Positions 35,335 to 45,073 of a DNA stretch of 64,000 nt are shown one piece after another (position 1 is the stretch's first letter; every line of letters begins with the position of its first letter). Source of the DNA: Planctomycetota bacterium (GTDB taxonomy: Bacteria > Planctomycetota > JACQVV01 > JASMLP01); contig JASMLP010000101.1 in assembly GCA_030748635.1 (NCBI GenBank), positions 1-64,000 on the forward strand, in the 5' to 3' direction. Under the pieces are notes generated by a model. That model made no database searches. It had not been told where the DNA came from and saw only the letters and a program-made list of their open reading frames with translations. A program made the position numbers and the translations under genes.

Positions 35335-35438
35335 TGGTCTCTGAAATATCACGAGTGCACCACCAAAGAGAGCCCGACAGAATTGACGTACGAATCACAG
35401 AGTACCGAAGTGGAGCACGGCCTTCCACCCTGACCTGC

Positions 35439-35480
35439 AACCGGAAACACTGTTTTCATACGAAACCGATGTTTCCGGTT
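35439..35480. promoter_or_regulatory. perfect 11-bp inverted repeat in the 309-base gap 35335-35643
   Basis: AACCGGAAACA (35439-35449) and TGTTTCCGGTT (35470-35480) are perfect complements with a 20-base spacer that itself contains TTTC-ATAC-GAAA. The gap separates the divergent VWA-kinase unit from the secretin-N-like gene. Apart from this repeat I see no gene in it and no clear promoter. Confidence 0.45.
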
Positions 35481-35643
35481 CACTGGATCGTTGGGTTCCC
35501 ACGAAGCGTGCGCCAAACGCTCGAATCGACGGCCTCAACGTCTTTTTCCGAACAAAACAGATTGGGTACACCATTCGCAGATTCTCAGGTTGCCAGAATC
35601 CCACCCGAAAACCTGCATTTTCAAGGCACGAAAGAATTCCCTC

Positions 35644-36318
35644 ATGAAACGACACTCATATCGTCTATGCATTTCAGGCATCGTCAGTCTTCTCCTCGGT
35701 ATCGGCCTCGGCATTTCCGCTCACGCTCAGGCACAATCCACCCGCGCTCTGGAAGAAAAACTCTCCCATTTTCGTGTCTCGGTAAATTTCAAAGGGAGAC
35801 CGCTCTCGGAAGTTCTGGATTTTCTGAGCAACGTGTCGGGAATTGACATCGTGGTCCACCCCGAACTCATTCGACTGGAGGACGACCGAGTTCGGTCGAT
35901 CCATCTCCGACTTCGAGATCTCCCACTCGATCACACCCTGGATCTTCTGGCCGACCTTACCGGCACTCGAAGAGTCTGGAAGCGCGGGGTCATCCTTTTC
36001 GTCAATCCCAAGAGACTCCAACCTCCCATTGTACAGAGGGTTTACGATATTCGAGACCTCATGATCACCTTGAAAGATTTTCCCGGCCCCAAGATCAGAC
36101 TTTCTGACGAACAGCCCACTTCGCACCTGTTTCATCTCGAAGACGAACCCGAAAAATGGACCCCGCAATCTCTAATCGATATCGTTCGCCAACATCTCGG
36201 CGGTTGGGAGGAAGATCGGCGAACTCGTATTGGACAGATAGGGGGCCATTTACTGGTGCGCCATCATGCGGATGCCCATCAGCGACTCGAGGTCTTACTC
36301 CAAAGCTTACGCAGATAA
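35644..36318 (+). CDS. exported secretin/TonB short N-terminal-like domain protein
   Basis: 224 residues from ATG 35644, chosen because a signal peptide starts there (LCISGIVSLLLGIGLGISAHAQ). The mature part opens with a domain like the N0/STN module of secretins and TonB receptors: VSVNFKGRPLSEVLDFLSNV, then IHLRLRDLPLDHTLDLLADL and GVILFVNP. A second smaller alpha/beta unit follows (PQSLIDIVRQHLGGW, GGHLLVRHHADAHQRLEVLL), again like secretin N domains. There is no secretin channel domain. Function unknown; similar short proteins are common in Planctomycetota. Confidence 0.7.
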   Translation: MKRHSYRLCISGIVSLLLGIGLGISAHAQAQSTRALEEKLSHFRVSVNFKGRPLSEVLDFLSNVSGIDIVVHPELIRLEDDRVRSIHLRLRDLPLDHTLDLLADLTGTRRVWKRGVILFVNPKRLQPPIVQRVYDIRDLMITLKDFPGPKIRLSDEQPTSHLFHLEDEPEKWTPQSLIDIVRQHLGGWEEDRRTRIGQIGGHLLVRHHADAHQRLEVLLQSLRR

Positions 36319-36472
36319 CTTGCACCGAGGCCGGCCATCTCGGATCACTTACCGTGACCCGACGTCGAAGCGTCTTGACTTCGAACGCGGTCAAGGAAGC
36401 TCGAAGCCTGACATTTGCTCCGTTCTCGAGCTCCTTGTGTGGGGACTGAATCGACCTACGCCCCTCATCGTA

Positions 36473-36502
36473 TAGGTGGAGGAACTTGACGACCTCCACC
36501 TA
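36473..36502. promoter_or_regulatory. perfect 10-bp inverted repeat over the htpG promoter
   Basis: TAGGTGGAGG (36473-36482) and CCTCCACCTA (36493-36502) flank a 10-base spacer that contains the -35 hexamer. The arms and spacing are CIRCE-like in geometry (9-N9-9), but the sequence is different. A repressor bound here would block the promoter. Confidence 0.55.
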
Positions 36503-36515
36503 CACTTCGTATTCT
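36486..36515 (+). promoter_or_regulatory. probable htpG promoter
   Basis: TTGACG (36486-36491), 18-base spacer, TATTCT (36510-36515). The start codon of htpG is 56 bases after the -10 element. The -35 lies in the loop of the inverted repeat described at 36473-36502. Confidence 0.55.
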
Positions 36516-36570
36516 CTCCGCCCTTCATGAATTCACCTGATTGATTGAATTTATCCCCCGGAGTTCTCCG

Positions 36571-38532
36571 ATGCCCACATCCACACAAACCCATCCCTTT
36601 CAAGCCGAAGTCCACCAGGTACTTTCCCTGGTCATCAATTCGCTTTATAGCCACAAGGAGATCTTCCTTCGCGAACTGGTCTCCAACGCTTCCGATGCCC
36701 TTGACCGACTTCAGTTCCGTTCACTCACCGACCACGAACTGATGGGGGATCAATCCGACCTTGAAATCCAGATCATTCCAGATCGGGACGCGGGCACCTT
36801 GAAAATCGTCGACACCGGGGACGGGATGACAGCCGAAGATCTCCAGAAGAACCTCGGAACCGTCGCTCATTCAGGAACCCAACGCTTTGTCGAAGCGCTT
36901 CAAGAAAAAGACGAAGTGGCCTTGATCGGACAGTTTGGAGTCGGATTCTATAGCGCCTTTCTGGTCGCGGACCGGGTCACGGTAACCTCAAGAGCTTGCG
37001 GCCCCGAATCGGTGGCCATGACGTGGGAGTCGGATGGGCGGACGGACTATACGCTTTGCGAATCCGATCAGACCGCCCGAGGCACTGAAGTTTGCCTTCA
37101 TCTCAAAGAGGAGCACCTCGAATTTCTCGAAGAACATCGTCTCCGTGGATTGGTCCGCAAATACTCCGACTACGTAAGTCATTCCATTCGACTTCAGGTA
37201 GAGGATCGCGATGAAGAGGGCAATCCCAAAACCGGAGAGGATCGATTTCGGCTCGAGACCATCAACAAGGCCAATGCGCTCTGGGCTCGACCCAAGGCCG
37301 AGATCGAAGAGGATCAATATCGCGAATTTTACAAGCATCTCACGAACGACTGGGAAGACCCTCTGACCTGGCTTCACTTTCAGGTCGAAGGCACTCTGAT
37401 GTATTCCAGTCTTCTCTACATTCCCAAACGCGCTCCGATGGATATCGACTGGCATGAACGCCAGGGGGTCCGACTCTTCGTCAAAAGAGTGTTCATCAAA
37501 GACGATTGCAACGAACTCCTGCCTGAATATCTTCGCTTTGTTCGGGGCGTAGTGGACTCCGATGACCTACCTCTGAATGTGTCGAGAGAGATGCTTCAGC
37601 AGGACCGTGTCGTCCGCACCATGAAAAAACAGCTGGTCAAAAGGATTCTGGATCATCTCCAGACCCTTTCGCAGGATCAGCCAGAAGAATACAACGCGTT
37701 CTGGAAAACCTTCGGCAACATCCTCAAAGCCGGCGTACACCTGGAACCAGAAAACCGTGACCGCATCGCGAGGCTTCTCCGTTACCCCACCACTCACGGC
37801 GAAGGGACCACCTCCCTGCAAGCCTACATAGAGCGTATGAAAGAAGGGCAGGAATCGATCTATTACCTTACTGGCCCGTCCCTCGCTTCCCTGACGAGCA
37901 GTCCACATATCGAGGCTCTCCGCGACCAAGGATACGAGGTGATTTTCATGACCGACCCGGTCGATGAATGGGTGGTTGAGAGTCTTCGCGAATTCGAAGA
38001 AACCCCCTTGGTTTCCGCGGCGAAGGGGAATATCGACCTGGATCGGAGCAATGAAGAACAGCAACTTCTCGATGAGCAGAAAGAGTCCCTGAAACCGTTA
38101 CTGGAACGATCTCAGAAAGTTTTGGATACCTGGGTTTCTGAAGTCCGCATTTCTGAACGACTGAAAACCTCTCCAGCCTGCCTCGTCGCGGACCCCACCG
38201 CGATGAGCGCCAACCTCGAACGCATTCTGCAGGCCGGGGGCCACGCCGTCACTCCCCAGAAGAGAATCCTGGAACTCAACCCAAACCACAAGGTCGTCGA
38301 AAAATTACTGGCAATTCTTGCCGGCTCCGAAAAGCGTGCGGGTATCGTTTTGCCTGACGGCAGTGAAACTTCGGGTGGGGGAGATGGCGAGAGTGTCGAT
38401 CGGTGGATCGAACTCCTCTACGATCAATCTCTCATGGCCGAAGGGAGTCCGGTTCGGCACCCTGATCAGTTCGCTCGCCAGATAACCGACTTGCTGGAAC
38501 GCGAGGTAGAACGGCGGGTGGAGGGGGATTGA
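36571..38532 (+). CDS. htpG: molecular chaperone HtpG (Hsp90)
   Basis: 653 residues from ATG 36571, which has GGAG 8 bases upstream; an in-frame TTG at 36541 is less likely. The GHKL ATPase domain shows ELVSNASDALDRL, DTGDGMTAEDL, LGTVAHSGT and GQFGVGFYSAFLVAD. The middle domain includes PKRAPMDI and the conserved VDSDDLPLNVSREMLQQ. The C-terminal dimerisation domain ends without an MEEVD motif, as in bacteria. A 252-base upstream region carries a promoter embedded in an inverted repeat, suggesting specific stress repression. Confidence 0.97.
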   Translation: MPTSTQTHPFQAEVHQVLSLVINSLYSHKEIFLRELVSNASDALDRLQFRSLTDHELMGDQSDLEIQIIPDRDAGTLKIVDTGDGMTAEDLQKNLGTVAHSGTQRFVEALQEKDEVALIGQFGVGFYSAFLVADRVTVTSRACGPESVAMTWESDGRTDYTLCESDQTARGTEVCLHLKEEHLEFLEEHRLRGLVRKYSDYVSHSIRLQVEDRDEEGNPKTGEDRFRLETINKANALWARPKAEIEEDQYREFYKHLTNDWEDPLTWLHFQVEGTLMYSSLLYIPKRAPMDIDWHERQGVRLFVKRVFIKDDCNELLPEYLRFVRGVVDSDDLPLNVSREMLQQDRVVRTMKKQLVKRILDHLQTLSQDQPEEYNAFWKTFGNILKAGVHLEPENRDRIARLLRYPTTHGEGTTSLQAYIERMKEGQESIYYLTGPSLASLTSSPHIEALRDQGYEVIFMTDPVDEWVVESLREFEETPLVSAAKGNIDLDRSNEEQQLLDEQKESLKPLLERSQKVLDTWVSEVRISERLKTSPACLVADPTAMSANLERILQAGGHAVTPQKRILELNPNHKVVEKLLAILAGSEKRAGIVLPDGSETSGGGDGESVDRWIELLYDQSLMAEGSPVRHPDQFARQITDLLEREVERRVEGD

Positions 38533-38539
38533 CGGCGGT

Positions 38540-39034
38540 TCAAGAATCGTCGGTATCGAGAGAATCCGCCAAACGCGAACTGGTCAAACGCAACCGCTGA
38601 CTCATCATTTTGGAAATCCGCCGAAGCAACCGGATGGCTAGTGAAGGAGCGTCCTCACAGAGACTGTCAAGTCCATCGGCCGTCAGCACCAGGATCAAAA
38701 CATCCTCGATGGCATGGGCGGAGGCGGAACGGGGTTCCCCATCGATGAGCGCCATCTCTCCGAAGGATTTACCCGGTCCGAGCTTGGCCAGGACCTGGAG
38801 CTCTTCCGAACGAGCGTTCTTGTCGATCGAGATGTGCCCCTCGACCAGAATCCCCATGCTGGATTCACGATTACCTTCTTGAAAAAGCAGGGAACCCGTG
38901 GGGTACCGGTACGCATCCATATGACGAGCCAGACGCTCCAGTTGGTCCCGTTTGAATTCACGGGCCCATTGGGTCGATTCGAGCATTTCGGTCATCTTTT
39001 TGAGAGAGACCGCTTGTTTTCCGATACGTGGCAT
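38540..39034 (-). CDS. single-domain cyclic-nucleotide-binding protein
   Basis: 164 residues made almost only of a CRP-type cyclic-nucleotide-binding beta-barrel: YRYPTGSLLFQEGNRESSMGILVEGHISI, then the phosphate-binding cassette FGEMALIDGEPRSASA, with the Glu and Arg that contact cAMP or cGMP. A C-terminal helix follows (LLRRISKMMSQRLR). There is no HTH domain, so it is not a DNA-binding CRP homologue; it may regulate a partner protein. It is 14 bases downstream of trpA on the same strand and probably shares the trp transcript. Confidence 0.85.
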   Translation of the reverse strand: MPRIGKQAVSLKKMTEMLESTQWAREFKRDQLERLARHMDAYRYPTGSLLFQEGNRESSMGILVEGHISIDKNARSEELQVLAKLGPGKSFGEMALIDGEPRSASAHAIEDVLILVLTADGLDSLCEDAPSLAIRLLRRISKMMSQRLRLTSSRLADSLDTDDS

Positions 39035-39048
39035 AGTTTCTCAGTTTA

Positions 39049-39864
39049 TCATTTTCTAAAGGTTTTGAAGTCCATACCTTCCCGCAATTCGGCGAGACAC
39101 GTGGCCACGACCGCCGGCGCGTCCTGGGCGTCCGCCGAACGGATCGCTTCCACGAGAAGACTGCCAACAATCACTCCGTCTCCCATCGCGGCCAGGGTCG
39201 CGGCGGATTGGGGGCCATCGACTCCGAATCCTATGGCCAGGGGACAATCCGTGAGTGATCGGATCGTGGCCATGCGTTCAGCCAGACGAAGGTCAAAGGA
39301 TTGGCCCGCGCCGGTGACACCCGTCACGCTGACAACATAGAGAAATCCACGGGTCTTTTGAGCCAGAATATCGAGTCGACTCTTGGGGCTGACCACGGAG
39401 GCGAGTTGGACCAGTTCAATCTCGGGAAACGCCTGGAAAGTCGACGCGTACCTTCCGTAGGATTCCAGCGATAGATCGGGGAGGATCAAACCCGCCAATC
39501 CCCTCTCTTTCATCCGGTCTAACCAGACTTCCAGGCCGACCGCCAAGAGTAAGTTGACATAAGTCATGATGAGAACCGGAACGTCCGGTCGCTCCGCGGC
39601 CACCCGGGCCGCCATGTCAAGGCAGTCTGCCGGAGTCGCTCCAGCGTCTAGGGCGGACTGGCTGGAATGCTGTATCGAGGGCCCATCGGCGATGGGGTCG
39701 GAAAAAGGGATTCCGATTTCGAGGATATCGGCTCCCGCGTCGATCGCCGCCCGCGCGATCTTTTCAGACACGTCCAGGTCGGGATAGCCCGCCGTAATAT
39801 AGGGTATCAACGCTTTTTTACCTGCTTGCCGGATCTGGCCGAATCGTTCAGCGATTTTACCCAT
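39049..39864 (-). CDS. trpA: tryptophan synthase alpha subunit
   Basis: 271 residues, the normal length. It cleaves indole-3-glycerol phosphate and passes indole to TrpB. The catalytic Glu lies in [21 protein letters not shown] and the Asp in [37 protein letters not shown] and [13 protein letters not shown] complete the barrel. A strong GGAGGAG site precedes the ATG, which overlaps the trpB stop by 8 bases (ATGGGTAA). Fifth gene of trpDCFBA. Confidence 0.97.
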   Translation of the reverse strand: MGKIAERFGQIRQAGKKALIPYITAGYPDLDVSEKIARAAIDAGADILEIGIPFSDPIADGPSIQHSSQSALDAGATPADCLDMAARVAAERPDVPVLIMTYVNLLLAVGLEVWLDRMKERGLAGLILPDLSLESYGRYASTFQAFPEIELVQLASVVSPKSRLDILAQKTRGFLYVVSVTGVTGAGQSFDLRLAERMATIRSLTDCPLAIGFGVDGPQSAATLAAMGDGVIVGSLLVEAIRSADAQDAPAVVATCLAELREGMDFKTFRK

Positions 39865-41044
39865 CGCGCTCCTCCAACAATCGGATCACCTCATTCAGAT
39901 CCTTGTCCCCACGACCTGACAGATTGACCAGAATGCTCTTGCCCCCCTCGGTGCCTTCCCGCGCGATTGTCCTCGCAGAGGCCAGGGCATGAGCGGATTC
40001 GAGAGCGGGAATGATGCCCTCGCGTCGAGTCAGCTCCTCGAACGCCTCGAGCGCTTGCTGATCGGACACCCGGACATATTGGACACGACCCTGCTCCAGA
40101 AGATAGCTATGTTCAGGACCCACGCCGGGATAATCCAAACCGGCTGAAATCGAATGGGTTTCTTGAACCTGCCCGTGTTCATCTTGCATCAAATAGCTAT
40201 ACGCTCCGTGCAAAACACCGGGTCGTCCACAAGAGAGAGGCGCCGCGTGCTTCTCTGCGCCGTCGCCACCCGCCTCCACCCCGACCATTTTCACGTCGGC
40301 ATCCTGAAGAAAAGGGTAAAAGATCCCCATGGCGTTGGAACCACCCCCTACGCAAGCCACAAGGGTATCCGGGAGTTCTCCATCACGGGTCAAAATCTGC
40401 TCCCGAGCTTCGCGCCCGATCACGCTCTGAAAAGAACGCACCATCTCCGGGTAGGGGTGGGGACCGACGGTCGAGCCCAATAAGTAAAAGGTATCCCGCA
40501 CATTCGAAACCCAGTCCCGTAGCGCTTCACTCGTCGCATCCTTGAGAGTGCCTCTTCCGGATGTCACCGGACGGACCTCAGCCCCCAAGAGCCTCATACG
40601 AGCGACGTTGGGGGCTTGTCGCCGAATATCTTCCGCTCCCATGTAAATCACGGCTTTCAAGCCGAGAAGGGCTGAAACCGTGGCTGTGGCGACACCGTGC
40701 TGACCCGCGCCTGTTTCAGCGACGATCCGAGACTTCTCCATCCGCACTGCCAGCAGACCCTGTCCCAGACAGTTGTTGATCTTATGGGCGCCGGTATGGT
40801 TGAGATCTTCTCTCTTCAGGTCGATGGGGGCTCCCCACGCTTCGGAAAGACGCTCTGCCCGGTAGAGAGGTGTGGGACGTCCGGAATAATCCTTTCGCAA
40901 GTCGGACAGAGACGTCTCGAAGGAGGCGTCTTCCAGAGCCGATCGATAGGACTCTTCCAGTTCGAGAAGAGCGGGTATTACCGTTTCGGGGACGAAGCGT
41001 CCGCCGAACTGTCCGAAATACCCTTCCGGATCCGGGCTTCCCAT
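39857..41044 (-). CDS. trpB: tryptophan synthase beta subunit
   Basis: 395 residues, a PLP enzyme that joins indole and serine. The N-terminus [17 protein letters not shown], the PLP lysine in [33 protein letters not shown] for phosphate binding, and [16 protein letters not shown] are all standard TrpB1. The start is inside trpF: the ATG at 41044 has AGGAG 8 bases upstream, giving a 67-base overlap with the trpF 3-prime end. Confidence 0.98.
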   Translation of the reverse strand: MGSPDPEGYFGQFGGRFVPETVIPALLELEESYRSALEDASFETSLSDLRKDYSGRPTPLYRAERLSEAWGAPIDLKREDLNHTGAHKINNCLGQGLLAVRMEKSRIVAETGAGQHGVATATVSALLGLKAVIYMGAEDIRRQAPNVARMRLLGAEVRPVTSGRGTLKDATSEALRDWVSNVRDTFYLLGSTVGPHPYPEMVRSFQSVIGREAREQILTRDGELPDTLVACVGGGSNAMGIFYPFLQDADVKMVGVEAGGDGAEKHAAPLSCGRPGVLHGAYSYLMQDEHGQVQETHSISAGLDYPGVGPEHSYLLEQGRVQYVRVSDQQALEAFEELTRREGIIPALESAHALASARTIAREGTEGGKSILVNLSGRGDKDLNEVIRLLEERDG

Positions 41045-41661
41045 TTGCGAATCTCCTGAATGAAATGATGAACCTTGGCGGAATCCTTGATTCCCGGAGA
41101 AATCTCCAATCGACTGGAAGCGTCCACCCCATACGGATGAACGGATTCCAACGCTTCCACAATATTTATCGGGGAAAGTCCTCCGGCAAGAAACATCTTA
41201 CCTCTCTTTGCCGCTCGAGCGGCAAGCTTCCAGTCGTTGGGCCGACCCGTACCGCCAAAACCGGATTCATCTCGACTGTCGACAAGAAATACTTCCCGGT
41301 GACCACGGGGAATCGCATCGAGGTCGTTTTCATCTGAAAGTGGATAAGCTTTCACGACCGGGACATCCAGACCCGTGTATTCTTCAAGAGATTCTCTTCC
41401 GTGAAGCTGAACTTGATCCAACCCACAAGACCGAACGACTTCTTCGATTTCTCGCGGTTCGCGATCGACGAACACCCCGACGCATTCAGGGGCCACCTCG
41501 ACCCTTCGTTTCAGTTCGGCGATCAAACACCCCGCTTCCTCGACAACTATCGAGCGAGGACTCCGGGGATGAAATATAAATCCGAGAATATCGGCCCCCG
41601 ATTCCGCGGCGACGAGGGCGTCTTCGAGGCGAGTCATTCCGCAGATCTTGACTTGAATCAA
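40978..41661 (-). CDS. trpF: phosphoribosylanthranilate isomerase
   Basis: 227 residues from a TTG start ([15 protein letters not shown]) that overlaps the trpC stop as TTGA. The (beta/alpha)8 enzyme performs the Amadori rearrangement of PRA to CdRP. The catalytic Cys is in KICGMT, the Asp in [28 protein letters not shown] and [11 protein letters not shown] are typical. The C-terminal about 22 codons extend past the usual fold end ([20 protein letters not shown]) and overlap the start of trpB. Confidence 0.95.
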   Translation of the reverse strand: MIQVKICGMTRLEDALVAAESGADILGFIFHPRSPRSIVVEEAGCLIAELKRRVEVAPECVGVFVDREPREIEEVVRSCGLDQVQLHGRESLEEYTGLDVPVVKAYPLSDENDLDAIPRGHREVFLVDSRDESGFGGTGRPNDWKLAARAAKRGKMFLAGGLSPINIVEALESVHPYGVDASSRLEISPGIKDSAKVHHFIQEIRKWEARIRKGISDSSADASSPKR

Positions 41662-42455
41662 GAGGTCTGTCCCCCGAGTAGTTCCCGAATCCGTCCGCCG
41701 GGATCGGAATCCGTGACCAGACTTTCTCCGACCAACATCCCTCTGGCCCCCGAACGATAAGCCGATTCGACATCTTCCCGGGTACGAATTCCGCTCTCGG
41801 CGACCAGGAGAATATCTTCCCGCGATCGCAGCATACGGGCGACACGGCCCAGTCGCTTCCGGTCCACCTGGAAAGTGACCAGATCTCGACTGTTGACCCC
41901 GAGCAGTTGGACCTGATCAAGATCCAGTTTCTCCAGTTCTTTTTCCGCATAGATCTCGACCAGAGCCGTCATGCCCAATTCTCGCGCACGTACCAGACAC
42001 TCCTGGATACAGGAGGGGTCGAGCAAACGGACGATCAGCAAGATCGCATCGGCGCCGTGAGATCGGAACAGGTCGACCTGGTCCGGGAAAAGGGTGAAAT
42101 CCTTGGCGAGCGCAGGAATCGAAACCGCGGACCGGGCCGCCTCGAGATCTTTGAAACTTCCGCCAAAATGATCGGGTTCGGTCAGAACGGAAAGGGCATG
42201 AGCTCCATTTTCCGCGTAAAGACGAGCCCACACGAAAGGATCCAGGTCCGGGCACAGTTCGCCACGAGAGGGGCTACGTCGCTTGATTTCAGCGATCAGC
42301 GCCACGGGATCTCGAGCCTGAGAAAGTGCGCTCAGAAACGGGCGGGCGGGGGGGATATCCGCGAGAACCGCTCGAACCTCGGCTTTTCGATCGGGAGAAA
42401 AATTCAAATCGAGGCGTCGCCTCCGGGACCGCACGATCTGCTCCAGAATATCCAT
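41658..42455 (-). CDS. trpC: indole-3-glycerol phosphate synthase
   Basis: About 265 residues. I chose ATG 42455, whose A shares a base with the trpD stop (TGATG); a TTG one codon upstream is equally possible. The barrel carries IAEIKRRSPSRGEL, LSVLTEPDHFGGS, LAKDFTLFPDQVD, DAILLIVRLL, GVNSRDLVTF, VAESGIRTREDV and GMLVGESLV, which include the catalytic Lys and Glu. Not fused to trpF, unlike E. coli. Confidence 0.97.
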   Translation of the reverse strand: MDILEQIVRSRRRRLDLNFSPDRKAEVRAVLADIPPARPFLSALSQARDPVALIAEIKRRSPSRGELCPDLDPFVWARLYAENGAHALSVLTEPDHFGGSFKDLEAARSAVSIPALAKDFTLFPDQVDLFRSHGADAILLIVRLLDPSCIQECLVRARELGMTALVEIYAEKELEKLDLDQVQLLGVNSRDLVTFQVDRKRLGRVARMLRSREDILLVAESGIRTREDVESAYRSGARGMLVGESLVTDSDPGGRIRELLGGQTS

Positions 42456-43483
42456 CAAGTTCGAGGGTCTTGCAACTTGTTCAGGTAGCTCAACGCTTTC
42501 CCTTCCTGGATGAGACCCCGGGAAAGCTCAATCCCGTCTTCCAGCGATTTCACTCGATCCGCCACCAGAAACGTGAGGGCCGCTCCCAGGTGCACCGCGT
42601 CGGCCTTGGGACCGGTTTCACCTTCCAGGATGTCGCAGACAATGCGCGCCCCCTCTTCCGGTTCTCCGCCGGAAAGATCTTCTATCTGACACCGAGCTAA
42701 CCCGAGATCCTTCGGATCCAGATCCCTCACGCTCACGATTTCACCCTGGGCCACTTCAGCCATGCGGACCGGACCGAGTGGGGTCGCCTCATCGATCCCT
42801 TCGTATCCGCTGATCACCAGGGCGCGCTTTTTCCCCAGAGACGCCAGAACTCGAGCAAAATCTTCCACCCGGTCAGGAGAAAACACCCCCAGCAGTTGCC
42901 GCCCAGTTCGGGCGGGATTGGCCAGAGGACCCAGAAAGTTGAAAAGAGTCCGAATTCCGAGCGTTTTTCGTGGACCCGCGGCATGTTTCATGGCGGGGTG
43001 GTAACGAGGCGCGAAGAGGAAGACAAATCCGGTTTCCCTGAGCATTCGGGCGGCCGCATCCGGACCCAGATCGATCGGAATTTTCATCGCTTCGAGACAG
43101 TCGGCACTGCCACAGCGACTGGAAACCGAGCGATTTCCATGCTTGGCGACCCGAACACCTCCGGAAGCGGCAACCAGAGCGCTCGCCGTCGAGATATTGA
43201 AGGTTCCCATTCCGTCGCCACCGGTCCCGCAAGTATCGACCAGATCTGAACCCTCGACGGGAAAAGGGACCGAACTTTCCAGCAGCGCGTCCACTCCACC
43301 GGCGATCTCGTCGGCCGATTCGCCGCGCTGGGACAGGAGTTGAAGAAATCGCACGATCTGTTGATCGCTCGCCTCGCCTCGCATCACCTGAGCTACGGAT
43401 TCTCGGGTATTACGTCGTCCCAGATCGGTCGCGCCGTCCTGCAGTGAAGCGATAGCCGTTTCGATGGGGGATGCACGATTCAT
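42455..43483 (-). CDS. trpD: anthranilate phosphoribosyltransferase
   Basis: 342 residues from ATG 43483, where the family N-terminus starts (SPIETAIASLQDG). The PRPP and Mg sites are plain: DTCGTGGDGMGTFNIST, KHGNRSVSSRCGSAD, and MKHAAGPRKTLGIRTLFNFLGPLANPA in part. First gene of the trpDCFBA unit; trpE and trpG are not in the window, so the anthranilate synthase genes must be elsewhere. It starts 78 bases after the Kelch lipoprotein gene on the same strand, with no obvious terminator between. Confidence 0.97.
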   Translation of the reverse strand: MNRASPIETAIASLQDGATDLGRRNTRESVAQVMRGEASDQQIVRFLQLLSQRGESADEIAGGVDALLESSVPFPVEGSDLVDTCGTGGDGMGTFNISTASALVAASGGVRVAKHGNRSVSSRCGSADCLEAMKIPIDLGPDAAARMLRETGFVFLFAPRYHPAMKHAAGPRKTLGIRTLFNFLGPLANPARTGRQLLGVFSPDRVEDFARVLASLGKKRALVISGYEGIDEATPLGPVRMAEVAQGEIVSVRDLDPKDLGLARCQIEDLSGGEPEEGARIVCDILEGETGPKADAVHLGAALTFLVADRVKSLEDGIELSRGLIQEGKALSYLNKLQDPRT

Positions 43484-43561
43484 GGCCGAACATGATATCA
43501 ATCCGGACGAAATATCGCATTTCCTACCGACTGCGACCGAAACATCCCGGACGCGAGTCAC

Positions 43562-45019
43562 TCAGGGACGGTAGGTCTCTCCGGTAGGAATTCCTCGGCT
43601 CTCGTGATCCTCGCCGCCCAATAGCAGAACTCGACCGCCAGAGAGAAGAGTAGCGGTATGATCGTCGCGGGAAAGCGAAAGGGGGCCGGAAGAGAGGAAA
43701 CGATCCGTGGTGGGGTCGTACAGTTCCACCGCGTCCAACACGATATCGGAACCGTTCGCGCCCGCCGCATTATCCTCGCCACCGGTAATGAGTACCCGAC
43801 CGCTGGGCAGGACTGTCGCCGTATGATCCTCTCGAGCCACTCCCATAGCGCCCGCGGTCACCCGAGTGCGATGGGATGACGGATCGTAAAGCTCAGCATG
43901 TCGTAAAGATTTTCCGCGAGCATCGGAGCCGCCCGTGAACAGGACCCAACCGTTCGCGAGAAGATTCGCTCGATGATCTTCGCGAGACTGGACCAAACTC
44001 CCGATGACTCGAAATGTTTCTTGAACCGGATCGAAGAGTTCAAGATCCAGAGAAGAGTGACCGCCTGCGACCAAGACCTTGCCGGAAGCGAGTAACGTCG
44101 CGGTATGTCCGATACGCGCACGCTTCATCGATCCGACCGACCGGATTTTACCCGTTCCCGGATCGTAAATCTCAGCGGTAGCCAGGCGGGTCAGGGAATA
44201 GCCCATGCCTTGAATGGAAGGTCGTACCCCTCCTACAAAAAGGACCTTGCCGTCGGCCAGTACGGTTGCCGAGTGAGCCATCCGAGCGGCTCCCAGATCG
44301 GGCCCCGTGCGAAAAACTCCCGTGGTCTCCGAGTAGAACTCGGTCGAGGGACCGAGATCTCCACCCGCGAGAAGAATTTCTCCGTTGGCCAGCGGGGTCG
44401 CTGTATGCCGTATTCGCCTCTGTTTCATGGAGATCGTCTGCAACGTCCCGTATTTCGGATCGAGTCGGTAGGCGACGGCCGAGGGGACGGGAGGCACGGA
44501 TCCTCCCGGATCGAGAGACGTCCCACCGGCCACGAGCACAAAGCCGGAGTTCAGAGCCGTCGCGGTGTGGAAGAAAAGCCCCGCGGGAAGTTTTCCGGGA
44601 AGCGCCTCGAGATGGGGGAGGGAACGGGTCGTCGTGAAACGCCCACTCCACGCAGATTTCAACGCCCGCCCCTTTCGATCGCGAATACCGGTTGTGAGAG
44701 AAAATCGGTAGCTCGCGGCGGGGAGCAGGTGGCCTTGAGGACGAAACAAAAGGGCTTTGCCACTTCCGTAAATAATGATGTCGCCGGGGATGACACGTCC
44801 ACCCGACTCGAGAAGGACCGAATGACCCGAAACGAGTGAACCCGGATCGATGAAGTCATCGAACTCCACCTGAAGGGTCAGTTGGCGATCCACGGCACTC
44901 GACCCGTTCCCCGGAACCACCCGGACCACGGACGGGCCTGACGGCTGGCAGGCGATTCCCACCGTCAGTAAAATCAGCGCGCCAACAGCGCTTTTCAAAT
45001 ATGATTTTGCACGAAACAT
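43562..45019 (-). CDS. Kelch-repeat lipoprotein with bacterial Ig-like domain
   Basis: 485 residues. The signal ends in a lipobox (TVGIAC, lipid on Cys24). Residues about 30-130 form an Ig-like Big_5-type domain (VVPGNGSSAVDRQLTLQVEFDD, then LTTGIRDRKG). The remainder is a beta-propeller of five to six Kelch blades with the recurring pattern HTAT-x-L-x-x-G-x-V-L-x-x-GG, for example HTATLLASGKVLVAGG and HTATVLPSGRVLITGG. A GGGGGA site precedes the ATG. Likely surface-exposed and ligand-binding; no enzyme residues seen. Confidence 0.85.
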   Translation of the reverse strand: MFRAKSYLKSAVGALILLTVGIACQPSGPSVVRVVPGNGSSAVDRQLTLQVEFDDFIDPGSLVSGHSVLLESGGRVIPGDIIIYGSGKALLFRPQGHLLPAASYRFSLTTGIRDRKGRALKSAWSGRFTTTRSLPHLEALPGKLPAGLFFHTATALNSGFVLVAGGTSLDPGGSVPPVPSAVAYRLDPKYGTLQTISMKQRRIRHTATPLANGEILLAGGDLGPSTEFYSETTGVFRTGPDLGAARMAHSATVLADGKVLFVGGVRPSIQGMGYSLTRLATAEIYDPGTGKIRSVGSMKRARIGHTATLLASGKVLVAGGHSSLDLELFDPVQETFRVIGSLVQSREDHRANLLANGWVLFTGGSDARGKSLRHAELYDPSSHRTRVTAGAMGVAREDHTATVLPSGRVLITGGEDNAAGANGSDIVLDAVELYDPTTDRFLSSGPLSLSRDDHTATLLSGGRVLLLGGEDHESRGIPTGETYRP

Positions 45020-45073
45020 CGCCCATCCCCCTGAATGTCGAACCGGGGAGTGTAACGATTTGGGCCCGTTTTG

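Noticed and set aside
36473-36502. CIRCE element or rho-independent terminator
   Set aside because: The arm sequence does not match TTAGCACTC/GAGTGCTAA, and there is no T-tract after the stem.
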